In this document: one piece after another, positions 54,697-63,463 of the stretch
Position numbering within the stretch: the first letter of the stretch is position 1
Layout of the letters: each line of letters starts with the position of its first letter
Made by a program: the position numbers and the translations under genes
DNA from: Arthrobacter beigongshangensis
Lineage (GTDB): Bacteria; Bacillota; Bacilli; Bacillales_A; Planococcaceae
NCBI RefSeq assembly: GCF_016820585.1
Contig: NZ_JADHDX010000001.1
Span: forward strand, 695,916-759,915
DNA length: 64,000 bases
Direction of reading: 5' to 3'
The notes under the pieces: generated by a model
What the model was told of the DNA's origin: nothing
Databases searched by the model: none
The model's input: only the letters and a program-made list of their open reading frames with translations

Positions 54697-55080
54697 ATGA
54701 AATATGTGAAAATCATTGCACAAGTCATTTTATTATATAGTTTTGTACTTGTAGGCAACTGGCTACAAAGTTTTTTTCACATACCTCTTCCAGGTAGTAT
54801 TATTGGGCTGCTATTACTATGGGCGGCTCTGTCGTTGAAAATTTTCCGACTACACTGGATTGAAACGGGCTCTTATTTTCTTTTATCCTTTATCCCGCTT
54901 TTTCTTTTACCTGCGACAGTCGGGGGGATGGACTATGGACATATTTTCAAAGGCAAAGGCTTTCTGTTAATCCCGATTACAATAATTAGTACATTTTTGA
55001 CGATGTGGATTTCGGGCTATACAAGTCAATTCATTGCTCGGAAAGCGGCTAAAAGGAGGGGGGAAGTACCATGCGAATAA
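54697..55080 (+). CDS. CidA/LrgA family holin-like protein
   Basis: 127-residue membrane protein with four helices and the LrgA/CidA signature FFHIPLPGSIIGLLLLWAAL. The family works with LrgB/CidB partners in cell death, lysis control and, in Bacillus, pyruvate transport. The ATG at 54697 has GGGAGGGGG (54680-54688) upstream; an earlier in-frame start lies on that site. Overlaps the following lrgB-type gene by ten bases. Confidence 0.88.
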   Translation: MKYVKIIAQVILLYSFVLVGNWLQSFFHIPLPGSIIGLLLLWAALSLKIFRLHWIETGSYFLLSFIPLFLLPATVGGMDYGHIFKGKGFLLIPITIISTFLTMWISGYTSQFIARKAAKRRGEVPCE

Positions 55081-55760
55081 TGATGCTGACCGTCCTTTTT
55101 TTCTTCATGACAATCTCCACGTATATGGTGATGAATTTCTTCTATGTAAAATATCGTCGTTCTTTTTTAATTCCCATCCTGACATCGACAGTTACTGTAA
55201 TTGTAATCCTTCTGTTGTTCAAAGTCCCTTATTCAACGTATATGATTGGGGGCAAGTGGCTGGATGTATTGTTAGGTCCAGCAATCGTTGCATTGGCCAT
55301 TCCGTTATATAAACAGCAGGATTTGCTTAAAAGGAATGTACTCCCGATTATTGGAGGAGTGTTAATGGGGGTACTTGCTGGAATGGTGAGTGGCGTGTTG
55401 TTTGCCAAGTTATTCGGTTTTTCACAAGATGTAATTTTATCATTATTACCGAAATCCATTACAACGCCTATTGCAATCCAAATTACAGCGGCAGTAGGAG
55501 GTATTTCTTCATTAGCAACTGTATTTGTCATGATTGCAGGTTTTTCGGGAGTCATTTTCGGACCGATGTTGTTTAAATGGACTCGAATCGATACGGCGAT
55601 GGGGCGGGGCATAGGTTTAGGAGCTGGGGCACATGCACTTGGTACATCCAAAGCGTTGGAACTTGGTGAGCAGGAAGCGTCGATGAGCTCGGTTTCCATG
55701 ACATTATGTGCTATCATCGGTTCTATTCTAGGTCCAGTTTTCGTGTGGCTGTTTTATTGA
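55071..55760 (+). CDS. LrgB/CidB family membrane protein
   Basis: 229-residue integral membrane protein with about six to seven helices. LPKSITTPIAIQITAAVGG and GIGLGAGAHALGTSKALE are the LrgB signature. Partner of the preceding CidA/LrgA-type protein; the pair is translationally coupled. Neither the two-component regulator LytSR nor the LysR-type CidR is next to it, so control cannot be read here. Confidence 0.9.
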   Translation: MRIMMLTVLFFFMTISTYMVMNFFYVKYRRSFLIPILTSTVTVIVILLLFKVPYSTYMIGGKWLDVLLGPAIVALAIPLYKQQDLLKRNVLPIIGGVLMGVLAGMVSGVLFAKLFGFSQDVILSLLPKSITTPIAIQITAAVGGISSLATVFVMIAGFSGVIFGPMLFKWTRIDTAMGRGIGLGAGAHALGTSKALELGEQEASMSSVSMTLCAIIGSILGPVFVWLFY

Positions 55761-55774
55761 TATCCGCAGGCGAG

Positions 55775-55822
55775 CGAAATTGAGCGAGCAGGGAGTCTAA
55801 ATGCTCTGCTCGCTCAATTTCG
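55775..55822. terminator. Long hairpin between convergent lrgB-type and niaR genes
   Basis: A 17-bp perfect stem, CGAAATTGAGCGAGCAG (55775-55791) with 55806-55822, extended by an imperfect GATATCCG/CGGGTATC. There is no clear T-run, so it may act as a mutual barrier or RNA end rather than a classic terminator. Confidence 0.65.
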
Positions 55823-55830
55823 GGTATCTG

Positions 55831-56370
55831 TCATTCGACGAGGATACCCGCTTTTCGTAATGCATCTTCGGCATTTTTTATTTGCTCTTCATTGTCTGCG
55901 ACGATGGTGTGAAGGTGGATACCTTCTTCCGTCAATTTCGATAAGTAAACCGCACTCGACTCACTAATTCTTTTAATAAATTGTTGCACCTCATTGCGAT
56001 TAGCTACCATGATTGAGGCGCTAAGATCCCCGTAAACAGGATGTTCGATTTTTACGTCTTTAACAGTAACACCATTGTCGACAAGAATATTCAATTCCTC
56101 TTCGGTCTGCTCCGGTTTGTGTTGACAGACGATTACTTTTTCGATTTTACTCGGTGTTGTTTGTGTATGCATATAAATGTAGCCTTGACTTGTCGCAATG
56201 ATTGGCTCATTTTTTGCTTTAAGCAATGTAATATCCCCGACAATAACTTGGCGACTGACATTGGTCATTTCTCCAAGCTCTTTCCCTGTCATTGGTTGAA
56301 CAGATGCTTGCAATGTGTCAATAATCAATTGACGGCGTTCATGTCCAGGCATTTTTTTATTTTCACTCAT
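55831..56370 (-). CDS. niaR: Niacin-responsive transcriptional repressor NiaR (3H domain)
   Basis: 179-residue regulator: N-terminal HTH_11 domain (about 10-60, MTGKELGEMTNVSRQVIVGDITLLKAK) and the C-terminal 3H domain (about 75-170) named for three histidines that bind nickel and niacin. In B. subtilis it represses nadBCA and niaP in response to nicotinate. No NAD or niacin gene is nearby, so it acts in trans here. Confidence 0.9.
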   Translation of the reverse strand: MSENKKMPGHERRQLIIDTLQASVQPMTGKELGEMTNVSRQVIVGDITLLKAKNEPIIATSQGYIYMHTQTTPSKIEKVIVCQHKPEQTEEELNILVDNGVTVKDVKIEHPVYGDLSASIMVANRNEVQQFIKRISESSAVYLSKLTEEGIHLHTIVADNEEQIKNAEDALRKAGILVE

Positions 56371-56511
56371 GCTAATCCCTCCAGCACTTTCATTTTAACA
56401 TAATTGGCAAGAAGGCACGCTGTTCGGCGAATAAATCTGAGCCACTGATACAAATATCAGAAAATAGTTTGAATTCTGCTAACGTTTGTGGTAAGTTAAT
56501 TTATAATAAAT

Positions 56512-56529
56512 ATGAAGTTTAAACTTCAT
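56512..56529. promoter_or_regulatory. 18-bp perfect palindrome, likely operator of the RpiR regulator
   Basis: ATGAAGTTTAAACTTCAT is perfectly self-complementary. It lies five bases after a -10-like TATAAT (56502-56507) and 45 bases before the start of the RpiR-type gene, a position where a bound repressor would block initiation. Confidence 0.6.
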
Positions 56530-56574
56530 TGTATAAAATAAAAAAGGTATCACTTCAAAAAAGGAAGTTAGAAA

Positions 56575-57435
56575 ATGACATTAAAAACACGTATTCATGA
56601 ACAGTACAACCAACTGTCGAAAAGTCAGAAAAAAGTTGCGCTCTATGTCATTGATCATCCGAAAAGAGTTGCGATGGCTTCAGCGCAAGAGGTTGGGGTG
56701 ACCATTGGCGTCAGTGAAACGACAGTTATCCGCTTTTGCTATAGCCTGGCTCTTTCGGGTTATGCAGAATTGCAGAAGATGACACGTGAACAATTGTTTT
56801 CGCAGGAAAGCAGTCTGACAACCTATCAAGAATCCAAGCTTGCACTGGAGCAAGAACCTCATTTTTTTGAAAAAGTGATGGAGCAGGATCAGAGATATAT
56901 TATGGAGACAATGAAACAAATAAAAGAAGCAGATTATGAAACGGCCATTGAACGCCTTTCTACAGCTGAGACGGTCTATGTTCTTGGCCTTCGTTCATCG
57001 TATACCGCAGCCAATTGGCTTTCTTATACACTTGGTTTAGTGAGGGAAAATGTCCAGTTGTTGCGACCAGAAACGGAAGATGTCGTTCAAACGCTGAGTC
57101 AAATGAATGATCACTCCGTTGTCATTGTCATTTCATTTCATCGCTATTTAAAAGAAACGATACAAATAGCGCAATTGGCTCATAAGCAAGGTGCATTCAT
57201 GATTGGCATCACGGATTCTTTGTTGGCACCGATTCATGCGTTTAGCGATGTGCTATTCCCGATGTATTCTCCAAATAAGTCGACGCTTGATGCAACAGCT
57301 TCTTTGTTTTCATTTATGAATGCGATTGTTGCCGGGTTGTCTGTAAAAGAAAAAGAAAGTTTCGAAAAACGACAGCAAACGTATCAATCAATATCGAGTG
57401 ATTTCTTATTTGTTGAAGGAGTAGAAGGAAATTGA
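56575..57435 (+). CDS. MurR/RpiR family transcriptional regulator
   Basis: 286-residue regulator with an N-terminal HTH_6 domain (about 1-77, SAQEVGVTIGVSETTVIRFCYSLALSGYAELQ) and a SIS domain (about 125-255, VYVLGLRSSYTAANWL...VVIVISFHRYLKETIQIA). SIS domains usually sense sugar phosphates, but here the gene heads an operon for N-acyl amino acid metabolism, so the ligand may differ. Ribosome site AAAAAAGGAAG. Its end overlaps the next gene by four bases. The upstream palindrome suggests autoregulation. Confidence 0.9.
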   Translation: MTLKTRIHEQYNQLSKSQKKVALYVIDHPKRVAMASAQEVGVTIGVSETTVIRFCYSLALSGYAELQKMTREQLFSQESSLTTYQESKLALEQEPHFFEKVMEQDQRYIMETMKQIKEADYETAIERLSTAETVYVLGLRSSYTAANWLSYTLGLVRENVQLLRPETEDVVQTLSQMNDHSVVIVISFHRYLKETIQIAQLAHKQGAFMIGITDSLLAPIHAFSDVLFPMYSPNKSTLDATASLFSFMNAIVAGLSVKEKESFEKRQQTYQSISSDFLFVEGVEGN

Positions 57436-58568
57436 AAACTGTATTACAAGAAGTGAAACCAACAGTCGAAGAGTTGTTCAATCATTTGCATGCACACCCT
57501 GAAATCAGTTGGCAAGAAGTTGAAACGACGAAGTATCTAAAACAATTGATGGAGAATGAAGGACTTCAAGTGACGACATTCGATGATTCTACGGGACTAG
57601 TTGCGACAATGGGGACTGGAGAGTATTGTGTAGGGCTTCGTACGGATATCGATGCACTCTGGCAAGAAGTCGATGGGGTTTTCCAAGCGAATCATTCATG
57701 TGGTCATGACGCGCATATGACCATCACGGTGGGTGCGTTGCTTGTACTGAAAAAACTCGGCTACCCGAAAACAGGTCGATTGAAAGTGATTTTTCAACCT
57801 GCCGAAGAAAAAGGGACAGGTGCATTGTCGTTCGTGGAAAAAGGTGTCGTTAACGATGTCGATTATTTGTATGGCATTCATTTGCGCCCGATTCAGGAAA
57901 TCAGTCATGGTTACTCAGCACCTGCCATTTTGCACGGTTCAGCAAAAATGATAAAAGGGTCAATTATTGGAACAGATACGCATGGAGCAAGACCGCATCT
58001 CGGTCAAAATGCCATTGAAGTGATGGCTCGTCTTGTTCAGGCGATTCAGTCCATCCATGTCGATCCGACGGTGCCGCACTCCGCGAAAATGACGATGTTT
58101 CAAGCGGGGGGAGAGTCGGCGAACATTATCCCGGGAAATGCAAGTTTCAGCCTGGACCTCCGCGCGCAAACAAACGAAGTCATGGATCAGCTGATGAGCC
58201 AGGTGGCAAAAGCCATTCATGCGGTTGCGGCGATGTCTGATGTTACCATTGATTATGAAGTGCAAGCTGAAATTGTGGCAGCTCAAGTGGATGAGATTGC
58301 GGTAGAACTGATGGCAAATGCGATAAGGGAAACAGTCGGTGAAGCGTTTCTAGCACCGTCCATCGTTACGCCAGGTGGCGAGGATTTTCATTATTACACG
58401 TTAAAAAGGCCGACTGTCAAAACGACGATGCTCGGTCTTGGATGCGACTTGTCGCCAGGGCTTCATCATCCGAACATGACATTCAATCACGACAGTATAC
58501 AAACGGGTATTGAAATACTCGCACGAACAGTTATGCATACGTTTGAGCTGTTAGAGAAGGGGCAGTGA
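57432..58568 (+). CDS. M20 family amidohydrolase (AmhX/N-succinyl-amino acid desuccinylase type)
   Basis: 378-residue zinc amidohydrolase of the M20D type. Metal-site motifs: LHAHPEISWQE, SCGHDAHMT (near 94-102), PAEEKGTGA (near 123) and the C-terminal TPGGEDFHYY. Dimerisation domain about 175-290. In the Geobacillus pathway the matching enzyme removes the succinyl group from N-succinyl-L-amino acids. The TTG start overlaps the regulator stop. GNAT and racemase genes follow in order. Confidence 0.85.
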   Translation: MKTVLQEVKPTVEELFNHLHAHPEISWQEVETTKYLKQLMENEGLQVTTFDDSTGLVATMGTGEYCVGLRTDIDALWQEVDGVFQANHSCGHDAHMTITVGALLVLKKLGYPKTGRLKVIFQPAEEKGTGALSFVEKGVVNDVDYLYGIHLRPIQEISHGYSAPAILHGSAKMIKGSIIGTDTHGARPHLGQNAIEVMARLVQAIQSIHVDPTVPHSAKMTMFQAGGESANIIPGNASFSLDLRAQTNEVMDQLMSQVAKAIHAVAAMSDVTIDYEVQAEIVAAQVDEIAVELMANAIRETVGEAFLAPSIVTPGGEDFHYYTLKRPTVKTTMLGLGCDLSPGLHHPNMTFNHDSIQTGIEILARTVMHTFELLEKGQ

Positions 58569-58572
58569 GTTT

Positions 58573-59397
58573 ATGGAAGCGAATCTATCCATACGCAAAT
58601 TAGAAACGAATGAAGAAATGAGCTGGGTCCAAACGCTCGAGCAAAAAGTCTGGGGAATTCACCCCATTCCAACACACCAAACCTTTACAGCAGTGAAAAA
58701 TGGTGGATTAATGTTAGGGGCATTTTCTGGTGAAGACATTGTCGGTTTTTCTTATGCTTTCCCTGGATTCAGTAAAGGGAAAACGTATTTATGCTCACAT
58801 ATGCTTGGTATTCATCCGGATTATCGGTCAATCGGAATTGGCAAGCTTTTGAAAGAGGAACAGCGAAGACTTGCCTTGGAGATGGGCTATGATTTAATGA
58901 TTTGGACATTTGACCCGCTGGAAAGTCGCAATGCGTATTTAAATATGTCGAAATTATATGGGATTTGTGATACGTATTTAGAAAATTGTTATGGTGAAAT
59001 GGAAGACGGCTTGAATAAAGGACTTCCGTCTGATCGACTGCAAATCGAGTGGTGGATTTCAAGTGAACGAGTGAATGAGAAATGGACGCCGAAAATTACT
59101 GGATATGTTCAACCGTTTGCAGTAGGCTATTCTGCTCAAGGAAATCCAACGATTGAAGTGGAGCCGGCGAAGATTCCGACAAATAGTGAAGGTATTGAAG
59201 TTCCTGTGCCAGAAGATTTTCAGTTCATCAAAAAAACAGAGCCAAGCCTTGCGCTAGATTGGCGACTGAAAATCAGGACTGTTTTTCAAACATTGTTCGG
59301 CGCTGGTTATGTAGCGGTAAGCGTTAAAAAAACCGACGAGGGCGTTCATTACTACCAATTTGTAAAAAGAAGCACTGTTCCATTACAAGTTAAATAG
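58573..59397 (+). CDS. GNAT family N-acyltransferase (probable N-succinyltransferase)
   Basis: 274-residue protein with an N-terminal GNAT fold; the acetyl-CoA loop motif HPDYRSIGIGKLLKEEQRR lies near 85-103. The C-terminal extension (about 160-274) is of the kind found in proteins next to N-succinylamino acid racemases. In Geobacillus kaustophilus the equivalent enzyme succinylates D-amino acids from succinyl-CoA. Assignment rests on operon context. Ribosome site AAGGGG; four-base gap after the hydrolase gene. Confidence 0.78.
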   Translation: MEANLSIRKLETNEEMSWVQTLEQKVWGIHPIPTHQTFTAVKNGGLMLGAFSGEDIVGFSYAFPGFSKGKTYLCSHMLGIHPDYRSIGIGKLLKEEQRRLALEMGYDLMIWTFDPLESRNAYLNMSKLYGICDTYLENCYGEMEDGLNKGLPSDRLQIEWWISSERVNEKWTPKITGYVQPFAVGYSAQGNPTIEVEPAKIPTNSEGIEVPVPEDFQFIKKTEPSLALDWRLKIRTVFQTLFGAGYVAVSVKKTDEGVHYYQFVKRSTVPLQVK

Positions 59398-59409
59398 GAG
59401 GAAATCTAA

Positions 59410-60522
59410 ATGATTATTAAAGAAATTAATATTCGTAAAATGAAAATGACGATGAAAAACCCGTTTACAACAAGCTTTGGTACGTTTCAGGATAAGGATT
59501 TTCTCTTGCTCGAAGTGAAGGATGAGCTTGGCAATACAGGGTGGGGGGAGTCGGTTGCCTTTCATTCACCTTGGTATAACGAAGAAACACTCGAAACGAA
59601 TGTGCATATGATTAAAGATTTTTTAATTCCACTCGTACTGGGGAATGAAATTAATCACCCGGATGAGGTGAGTGAATTGTTCAGTGCCATTCGTAAAAAT
59701 AATATGGCGAAGTCGACTGTTGAAGGTGCGATTTGGGACCTGTATGCCAAGCGCAATGAACTGACTTTGGCACAAGCTTTAGGTGGAAAGCATGAAAGAA
59801 TAGAAGTTGGCATAAGTATTGGTATCCAGAAGAATGTTGCTGAATTAGTCGCGACTGTCGGAGGCTTTATTGAGGAAGGTTATAAACGTATTAAAGTGAA
59901 AATTAAACCAGGCTATGACGTAGAGATTATACGCGAGCTTCGTAAAAATTTCCCAGACGTTCCGCTTATGGCGGATGCCAACTCGGCTTATACACTTGAA
60001 GATGTGGAGCTGTTAAAACAGTTAGACGAATTTAATTTGACAATGATTGAACAACCGCTTGCTTCAGATGACATCATCGATCATGCCACACTTCAAAAAC
60101 AGTTGAAGACACCCATTTGTTTGGATGAAAGTATTCATTCTCTGGAAGATACGCGAAAAGCGATTGAACTGGGGAGCACAAAAATCATTAACATTAAAAT
60201 TGGTCGTGTCGGCGGCTTGACTGAAGCGAAAAAAATTCATGATTATTGCATGGAACGCAACATTCCGGTTTGGTGTGGCGGCATGCTCGAGTCAGGTATC
60301 GGGCGCGCTCATAACGTTGCGCTAACTACACTACCAAACTTTATTCTACCTGGCGATACAGCAGGCTCATCTCGTTATTGGGAACAAGATGTCATTTCAC
60401 CAGAGGTTGTTGTTGAACAAGGCTATATTACAGTTCCAACGGCATATGGGATTGGCTATGAGCCAAATCTTGAAGCGATGGATAATTTCACAGTGGAAGA
60501 AATGCATTTTAAAGCGGAATAA
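59410..60522 (+). CDS. menC: N-succinylamino acid racemase / o-succinylbenzoate synthase family enzyme
   Basis: Enolase-superfamily (MLE subgroup) enzyme of 370 residues. Catalytic residues can be read: Lys162-Val-Lys164, metal ligands Asp189, Glu214 and Asp239, and Lys263, at numbers close to those of the characterised Amycolatopsis racemase. Members act as o-succinylbenzoate synthase (menaquinone), as N-succinylamino acid racemase, or both. The operon with M20 hydrolase and GNAT argues for the racemase role; a menaquinone role as well cannot be excluded, since no other menC is visible here. GGAGGAAAT precedes the ATG. Confidence 0.88.
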   Translation: MIIKEINIRKMKMTMKNPFTTSFGTFQDKDFLLLEVKDELGNTGWGESVAFHSPWYNEETLETNVHMIKDFLIPLVLGNEINHPDEVSELFSAIRKNNMAKSTVEGAIWDLYAKRNELTLAQALGGKHERIEVGISIGIQKNVAELVATVGGFIEEGYKRIKVKIKPGYDVEIIRELRKNFPDVPLMADANSAYTLEDVELLKQLDEFNLTMIEQPLASDDIIDHATLQKQLKTPICLDESIHSLEDTRKAIELGSTKIINIKIGRVGGLTEAKKIHDYCMERNIPVWCGGMLESGIGRAHNVALTTLPNFILPGDTAGSSRYWEQDVISPEVVVEQGYITVPTAYGIGYEPNLEAMDNFTVEEMHFKAE

Positions 60523-60639
60523 GTAGATTGGGTGAGCATGTTCACCCACTGCGCTTATAGTATTCAGAATATATATTTTATTATGGGGTAATTGAATCAA
60601 TTTTATAATAGAACGAACAATTCTAAAATGCGAACAAGG

Positions 60640-60765
60640 TTGATTTTCGCTTCAGTCGGACGCTTTCCGCGGGCATGGCTTGAGCCTCCTCGTCCGCTTC
60701 GCTCCCTGCGGGGTCTCAAGGCTCATGCTATTCCCGCAGGAGTCGCCGACTTGCGCTCCAATCAA
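60640..60765. repeat. Bacillales dispersed hairpin repeat
   Basis: A GC-rich 126-bp repeat-like unit bounded by TTGATT/AATCAA, with stems GTCGG/CCGAC, CTTGAG/CTCAAG, and the blocks CTTTCCGCGGGC, GAGCCTCCTCG, TGCGGGGTCTCAAG and CCCGCAGGAGTCG. I know this arrangement as a recurrent intergenic repeat in Bacillaceae and Planococcaceae. The 60-codon frame across it is not a gene. The rest of the 60523-60924 gap is AT-rich with no further clear signal. Confidence 0.75.
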
Positions 60766-60924
60766 CGAAAGTAGAGTGTCATAATGACGAATTTTTAAAT
60801 AAGTAAACATATAATTATTTGTTTTTTTATTAAAACAAGTAGTTGTGAAATTGATTCATTAGTGTAAAACACTATTCTCGTAATAAAAACATAGGTGAAA
60901 GACACCGATAATGGAGGGAAAGGT

Positions 60925-61995
60925 ATGAGAAAAAGTTTTCAAATCGGAGCGGCTTTCATCGGAGTGATTGTCGGGGCGGGCTTTGCATCCGGACAAGAAA
61001 TATTGCAATTTTTTACTAGCTTTGGTGTAATCGGCATCGCTGGATCGCTTGTTGCAACGGCATTATTTGCTTTTCTAGGCATGAACTTAACGCAGCTCGG
61101 AAGCCGTTTACAGACAACATCTCATCAAAATGTGATCTATCATATTTGTGGACGTTATTTAGGAGTGATTGTTGACTTCATTATTACGTTTTTCTTGTTT
61201 GGAGTCACCGTTGTGATGTTTTCAGGTGCAGGTGCCATTTTTGAGCAGCAATTTAACATTCCTGCTTATATCGGAAGTATTGTTATGGCCGTTTTGACAA
61301 TTGCCTCTGTCATGTTGAGTGTTCGGAAAGTGATTACACTTATTAGCGCATTTACACCGTTTTTGTTATTGCTCGTCATCGTGATTACGGTTTACTCCGT
61401 TGCCAATTTTGATTTTTCGTCAGCTGATATTCAAGCAGCTGTTACGAAGAGCAATCAAGGTGCCTCTCATTGGCTATTAGGTGCAGTTCTATATGTTTCC
61501 TATAATATTGCTGCTGGAGCGGCGATGCTGACAGTTATGGGGGGAACGGTTAAGAACGAAAAAGTAGCTGCATGGGGTGGAATCATCGGTGGTCTAGGTC
61601 TTGGACTCCTTATCCTGCTTATCAATATCTCAATGCTGACACAGCTAAAAGAAATTGCTAGTATACCGATGCCGATGCTATTTTTAGCAAACAATATAAA
61701 TCCGATGATGGGTGCAATCATGTCCATTATCTTATTAGGTATGATCTATAACACCGCAGTTGGCATGTTGTATGCATTCTCAGCACGCCTGGTCAAACCG
61801 GAAACGATGCGCTTTAAAGGTGCTGTTGTCGTATTTGGACTAGCTGCATATGGTGCGAGTTTCGTCGGTTTTATTACGCTTGTTGGTACAGTGTACCCGG
61901 CAATGGGCTATTTGGGCTTCACTTTGATTGCCGCAATCGTATTCGCGTGGATTAGAAAAAAAAGACAGCCTGGTAGTGCTGGTTTGATTAAATAA
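60925..61995 (+). CDS. YkvI-type membrane transporter
   Basis: 356-residue integral membrane protein with about ten helices, in the APC-like superfamily of the B. subtilis YkvI family. The first helix has IGAAFIGVIVGAGFASGQEILQFF, matching the unwound substrate-binding helix of LeuT-fold carriers (GAGFASG). Substrate unknown. The ATG at 60925 has GGAGGGAAAGG just upstream; an in-frame earlier start lies before this site. Neighbouring racemase operon and proBA raise the idea of an amino acid or derivative as substrate, but that is only context. Confidence 0.82.
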   Translation: MRKSFQIGAAFIGVIVGAGFASGQEILQFFTSFGVIGIAGSLVATALFAFLGMNLTQLGSRLQTTSHQNVIYHICGRYLGVIVDFIITFFLFGVTVVMFSGAGAIFEQQFNIPAYIGSIVMAVLTIASVMLSVRKVITLISAFTPFLLLLVIVITVYSVANFDFSSADIQAAVTKSNQGASHWLLGAVLYVSYNIAAGAAMLTVMGGTVKNEKVAAWGGIIGGLGLGLLILLINISMLTQLKEIASIPMPMLFLANNINPMMGAIMSIILLGMIYNTAVGMLYAFSARLVKPETMRFKGAVVVFGLAAYGASFVGFITLVGTVYPAMGYLGFTLIAAIVFAWIRKKRQPGSAGLIK

Positions 61996-62062
61996 AAGAA
62001 AGTAATGGCTGTATTTTGGCAACGCCAGTATTGCTTTAGGAGAAAAAATTGTAAGTTGGTGC

Positions 62063-62090
62063 TTGACAATTCCTTTTTGTATTGTATGAT
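62063..62090 (+). promoter_or_regulatory. Sigma-A promoter of the proBA T-box transcript
   Basis: -35 TTGACA (62063-62068), 16-bp spacer, -10 TATGAT (62085-62090). The start near 62097 gives a leader of about 280 bases. Confidence 0.82.
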
Positions 62091-62099
62091 TATTTACAA

Positions 62100-62348
62100 T
62101 CTTAGAAAATTGAACAGTGATGAAGGATTAGTATGTGCTAACTTGTTGTGACAGAGAGCGAAATTTATTAGCTGAAAGATTTCGCCATAAACAAGCCACA
62201 GAACCTGCCTTTGGAGTCCTATGTAAAATATAGGCGCGAACCTCGGCGTTATGAGGAAAGCGGGGTGCGTTCAAACGCATCCAATTTTGGTGGTACCGCG
62301 GAAGTAAAGCTCTTTCGTCCTTAATATTAAGGATGACTGGGCTTTTTT
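62100..62348 (+). promoter_or_regulatory. T-box riboswitch, proline specific
   Basis: Leader that binds uncharged tRNA and antiterminates. Stem I runs about 62110-62220; the specifier is CCT (62204-62206) in GAACCTGCC, a proline codon, in line with proB downstream. The T-box sequence TGGTGGTACCGCGG is at 62288-62301. The terminator hairpin uses GTCCTT/AAGGAT and AAAGCTC/GGGCTTTTTT (about 62315-62348). Induction on proline tRNA starvation is expected, as for B. subtilis proBA. Confidence 0.92.
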
Positions 62349-62374
62349 GTGTTTACTTATAGGGGGATATTGAT

Positions 62375-63463
62375 ATGAAAAAACAACGAATTGTTGTCAA
62401 AATAGGAAGCAGCTCCTTAACGAATGATAAAGGAGAAATCGATCAGGAGAAATTCGACGATCATATTGAGGCATTTTCAGCACTACGAAAAGCAGGGCAT
62501 GAGGTGATTGTTGTCTCTTCCGGCGCAGTGGCGGCGGGATTTGCGGGTTTAGGCTATCCGTCAAGACCACTTACAATTAAAGGAAAGCAAGCGGCAGCCG
62601 CGGTGGGGCAAGGTTTATTAATGCAATCTTATATTGAGAAATTGCGTAAGCACCATCTTGTGCCTGCACAAATTTTATTGACACGCAGTGACTTTTCCAA
62701 CCGTGAGCGTTATAGAAATGCCTTTGCGACATTGACAGAGTTATTGGAACGAGGTGTTTTACCAATTATTAACGAAAATGATACTGTCTCTGTAGATGAA
62801 TTGACGTTTGGAGATAATGATATGCTATCTGCACTTGTAAGTGGATTGCTTCATGCAGATCGACTCATTATATTGACGGATATTAACGGACTATATGATG
62901 CGAATCCGCATAGTAATCCAGCGGCTCAGCGCTTTGATTATTTGGAGGAAATTACGGATACTCTTTTGAACGGTGCTGAAGATACGGGTTCAAAAGTCGG
63001 TACAGGGGGTATGAAATCGAAGTTGCTAGCGGCTAAAACGGCCTATTCTCTTGGGGTTCCTATTTTTATAGGGACCGGAAAAGGCTCGCGAAAGTTGCTT
63101 GAAATTTTAGAGGGTACAGGGGATGGAACGTATATTGCCAATCCCGATTATACAAAAATCAATACAAGCAGACAATGGATTGTCTTGCATTCCGAATCGA
63201 CAGGTAAACTATATGTCGATCAAGGCGCGGAAGAAGCGATTTTATATAATGGGAGAAGCTTATTGCCAGCGGGCGTGTTCAAAGTGACAGGGACTTTTGG
63301 CAAAGGAGATGTCGTAGAAGTGTATGGAATGAATGGTTTGTTAGGCAGAGGGGAAGTCAGTTATTCATCTGATGAGCTAGACGGTGCGATTGAAAATTAC
63401 CAGTTGAAAAAGCAGACGACGACAACGGAAGTGATTCATCGGGATCGCTGGGTACAGCTATAG
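62375..63463 (+). CDS. proB: Glutamate 5-kinase
   Basis: First step of proline synthesis: ATP-dependent phosphorylation of glutamate. Amino acid kinase domain about 1-255 (VKIGSSSLTNDKG, SSGAVAAGF, INENDTVSVDEL, TDINGLYDANP, GTGGMKSKLLAA) and a C-terminal PUA domain (about 275-350). 362 residues. In Bacillus the T-box-controlled ProBA serves anabolic proline, whereas osmostress proline uses ProHJ. Stop codon lies inside an 18-bp hairpin. Confidence 0.95.
   Translation: MKKQRIVVKIGSSSLTNDKGEIDQEKFDDHIEAFSALRKAGHEVIVVSSGAVAAGFAGLGYPSRPLTIKGKQAAAAVGQGLLMQSYIEKLRKHHLVPAQILLTRSDFSNRERYRNAFATLTELLERGVLPIINENDTVSVDELTFGDNDMLSALVSGLLHADRLIILTDINGLYDANPHSNPAAQRFDYLEEITDTLLNGAEDTGSKVGTGGMKSKLLAAKTAYSLGVPIFIGTGKGSRKLLEILEGTGDGTYIANPDYTKINTSRQWIVLHSESTGKLYVDQGAEEAILYNGRSLLPAGVFKVTGTFGKGDVVEVYGMNGLLGRGEVSYSSDELDGAIENYQLKKQTTTTEVIHRDRWVQL

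Noticed and set aside
60592-60774. 60-codon open frame
   Set aside because: It lies almost wholly within the GC-rich dispersed repeat, has no ribosome site, and its product is Pro/Arg/Leu-rich with no family resemblance.
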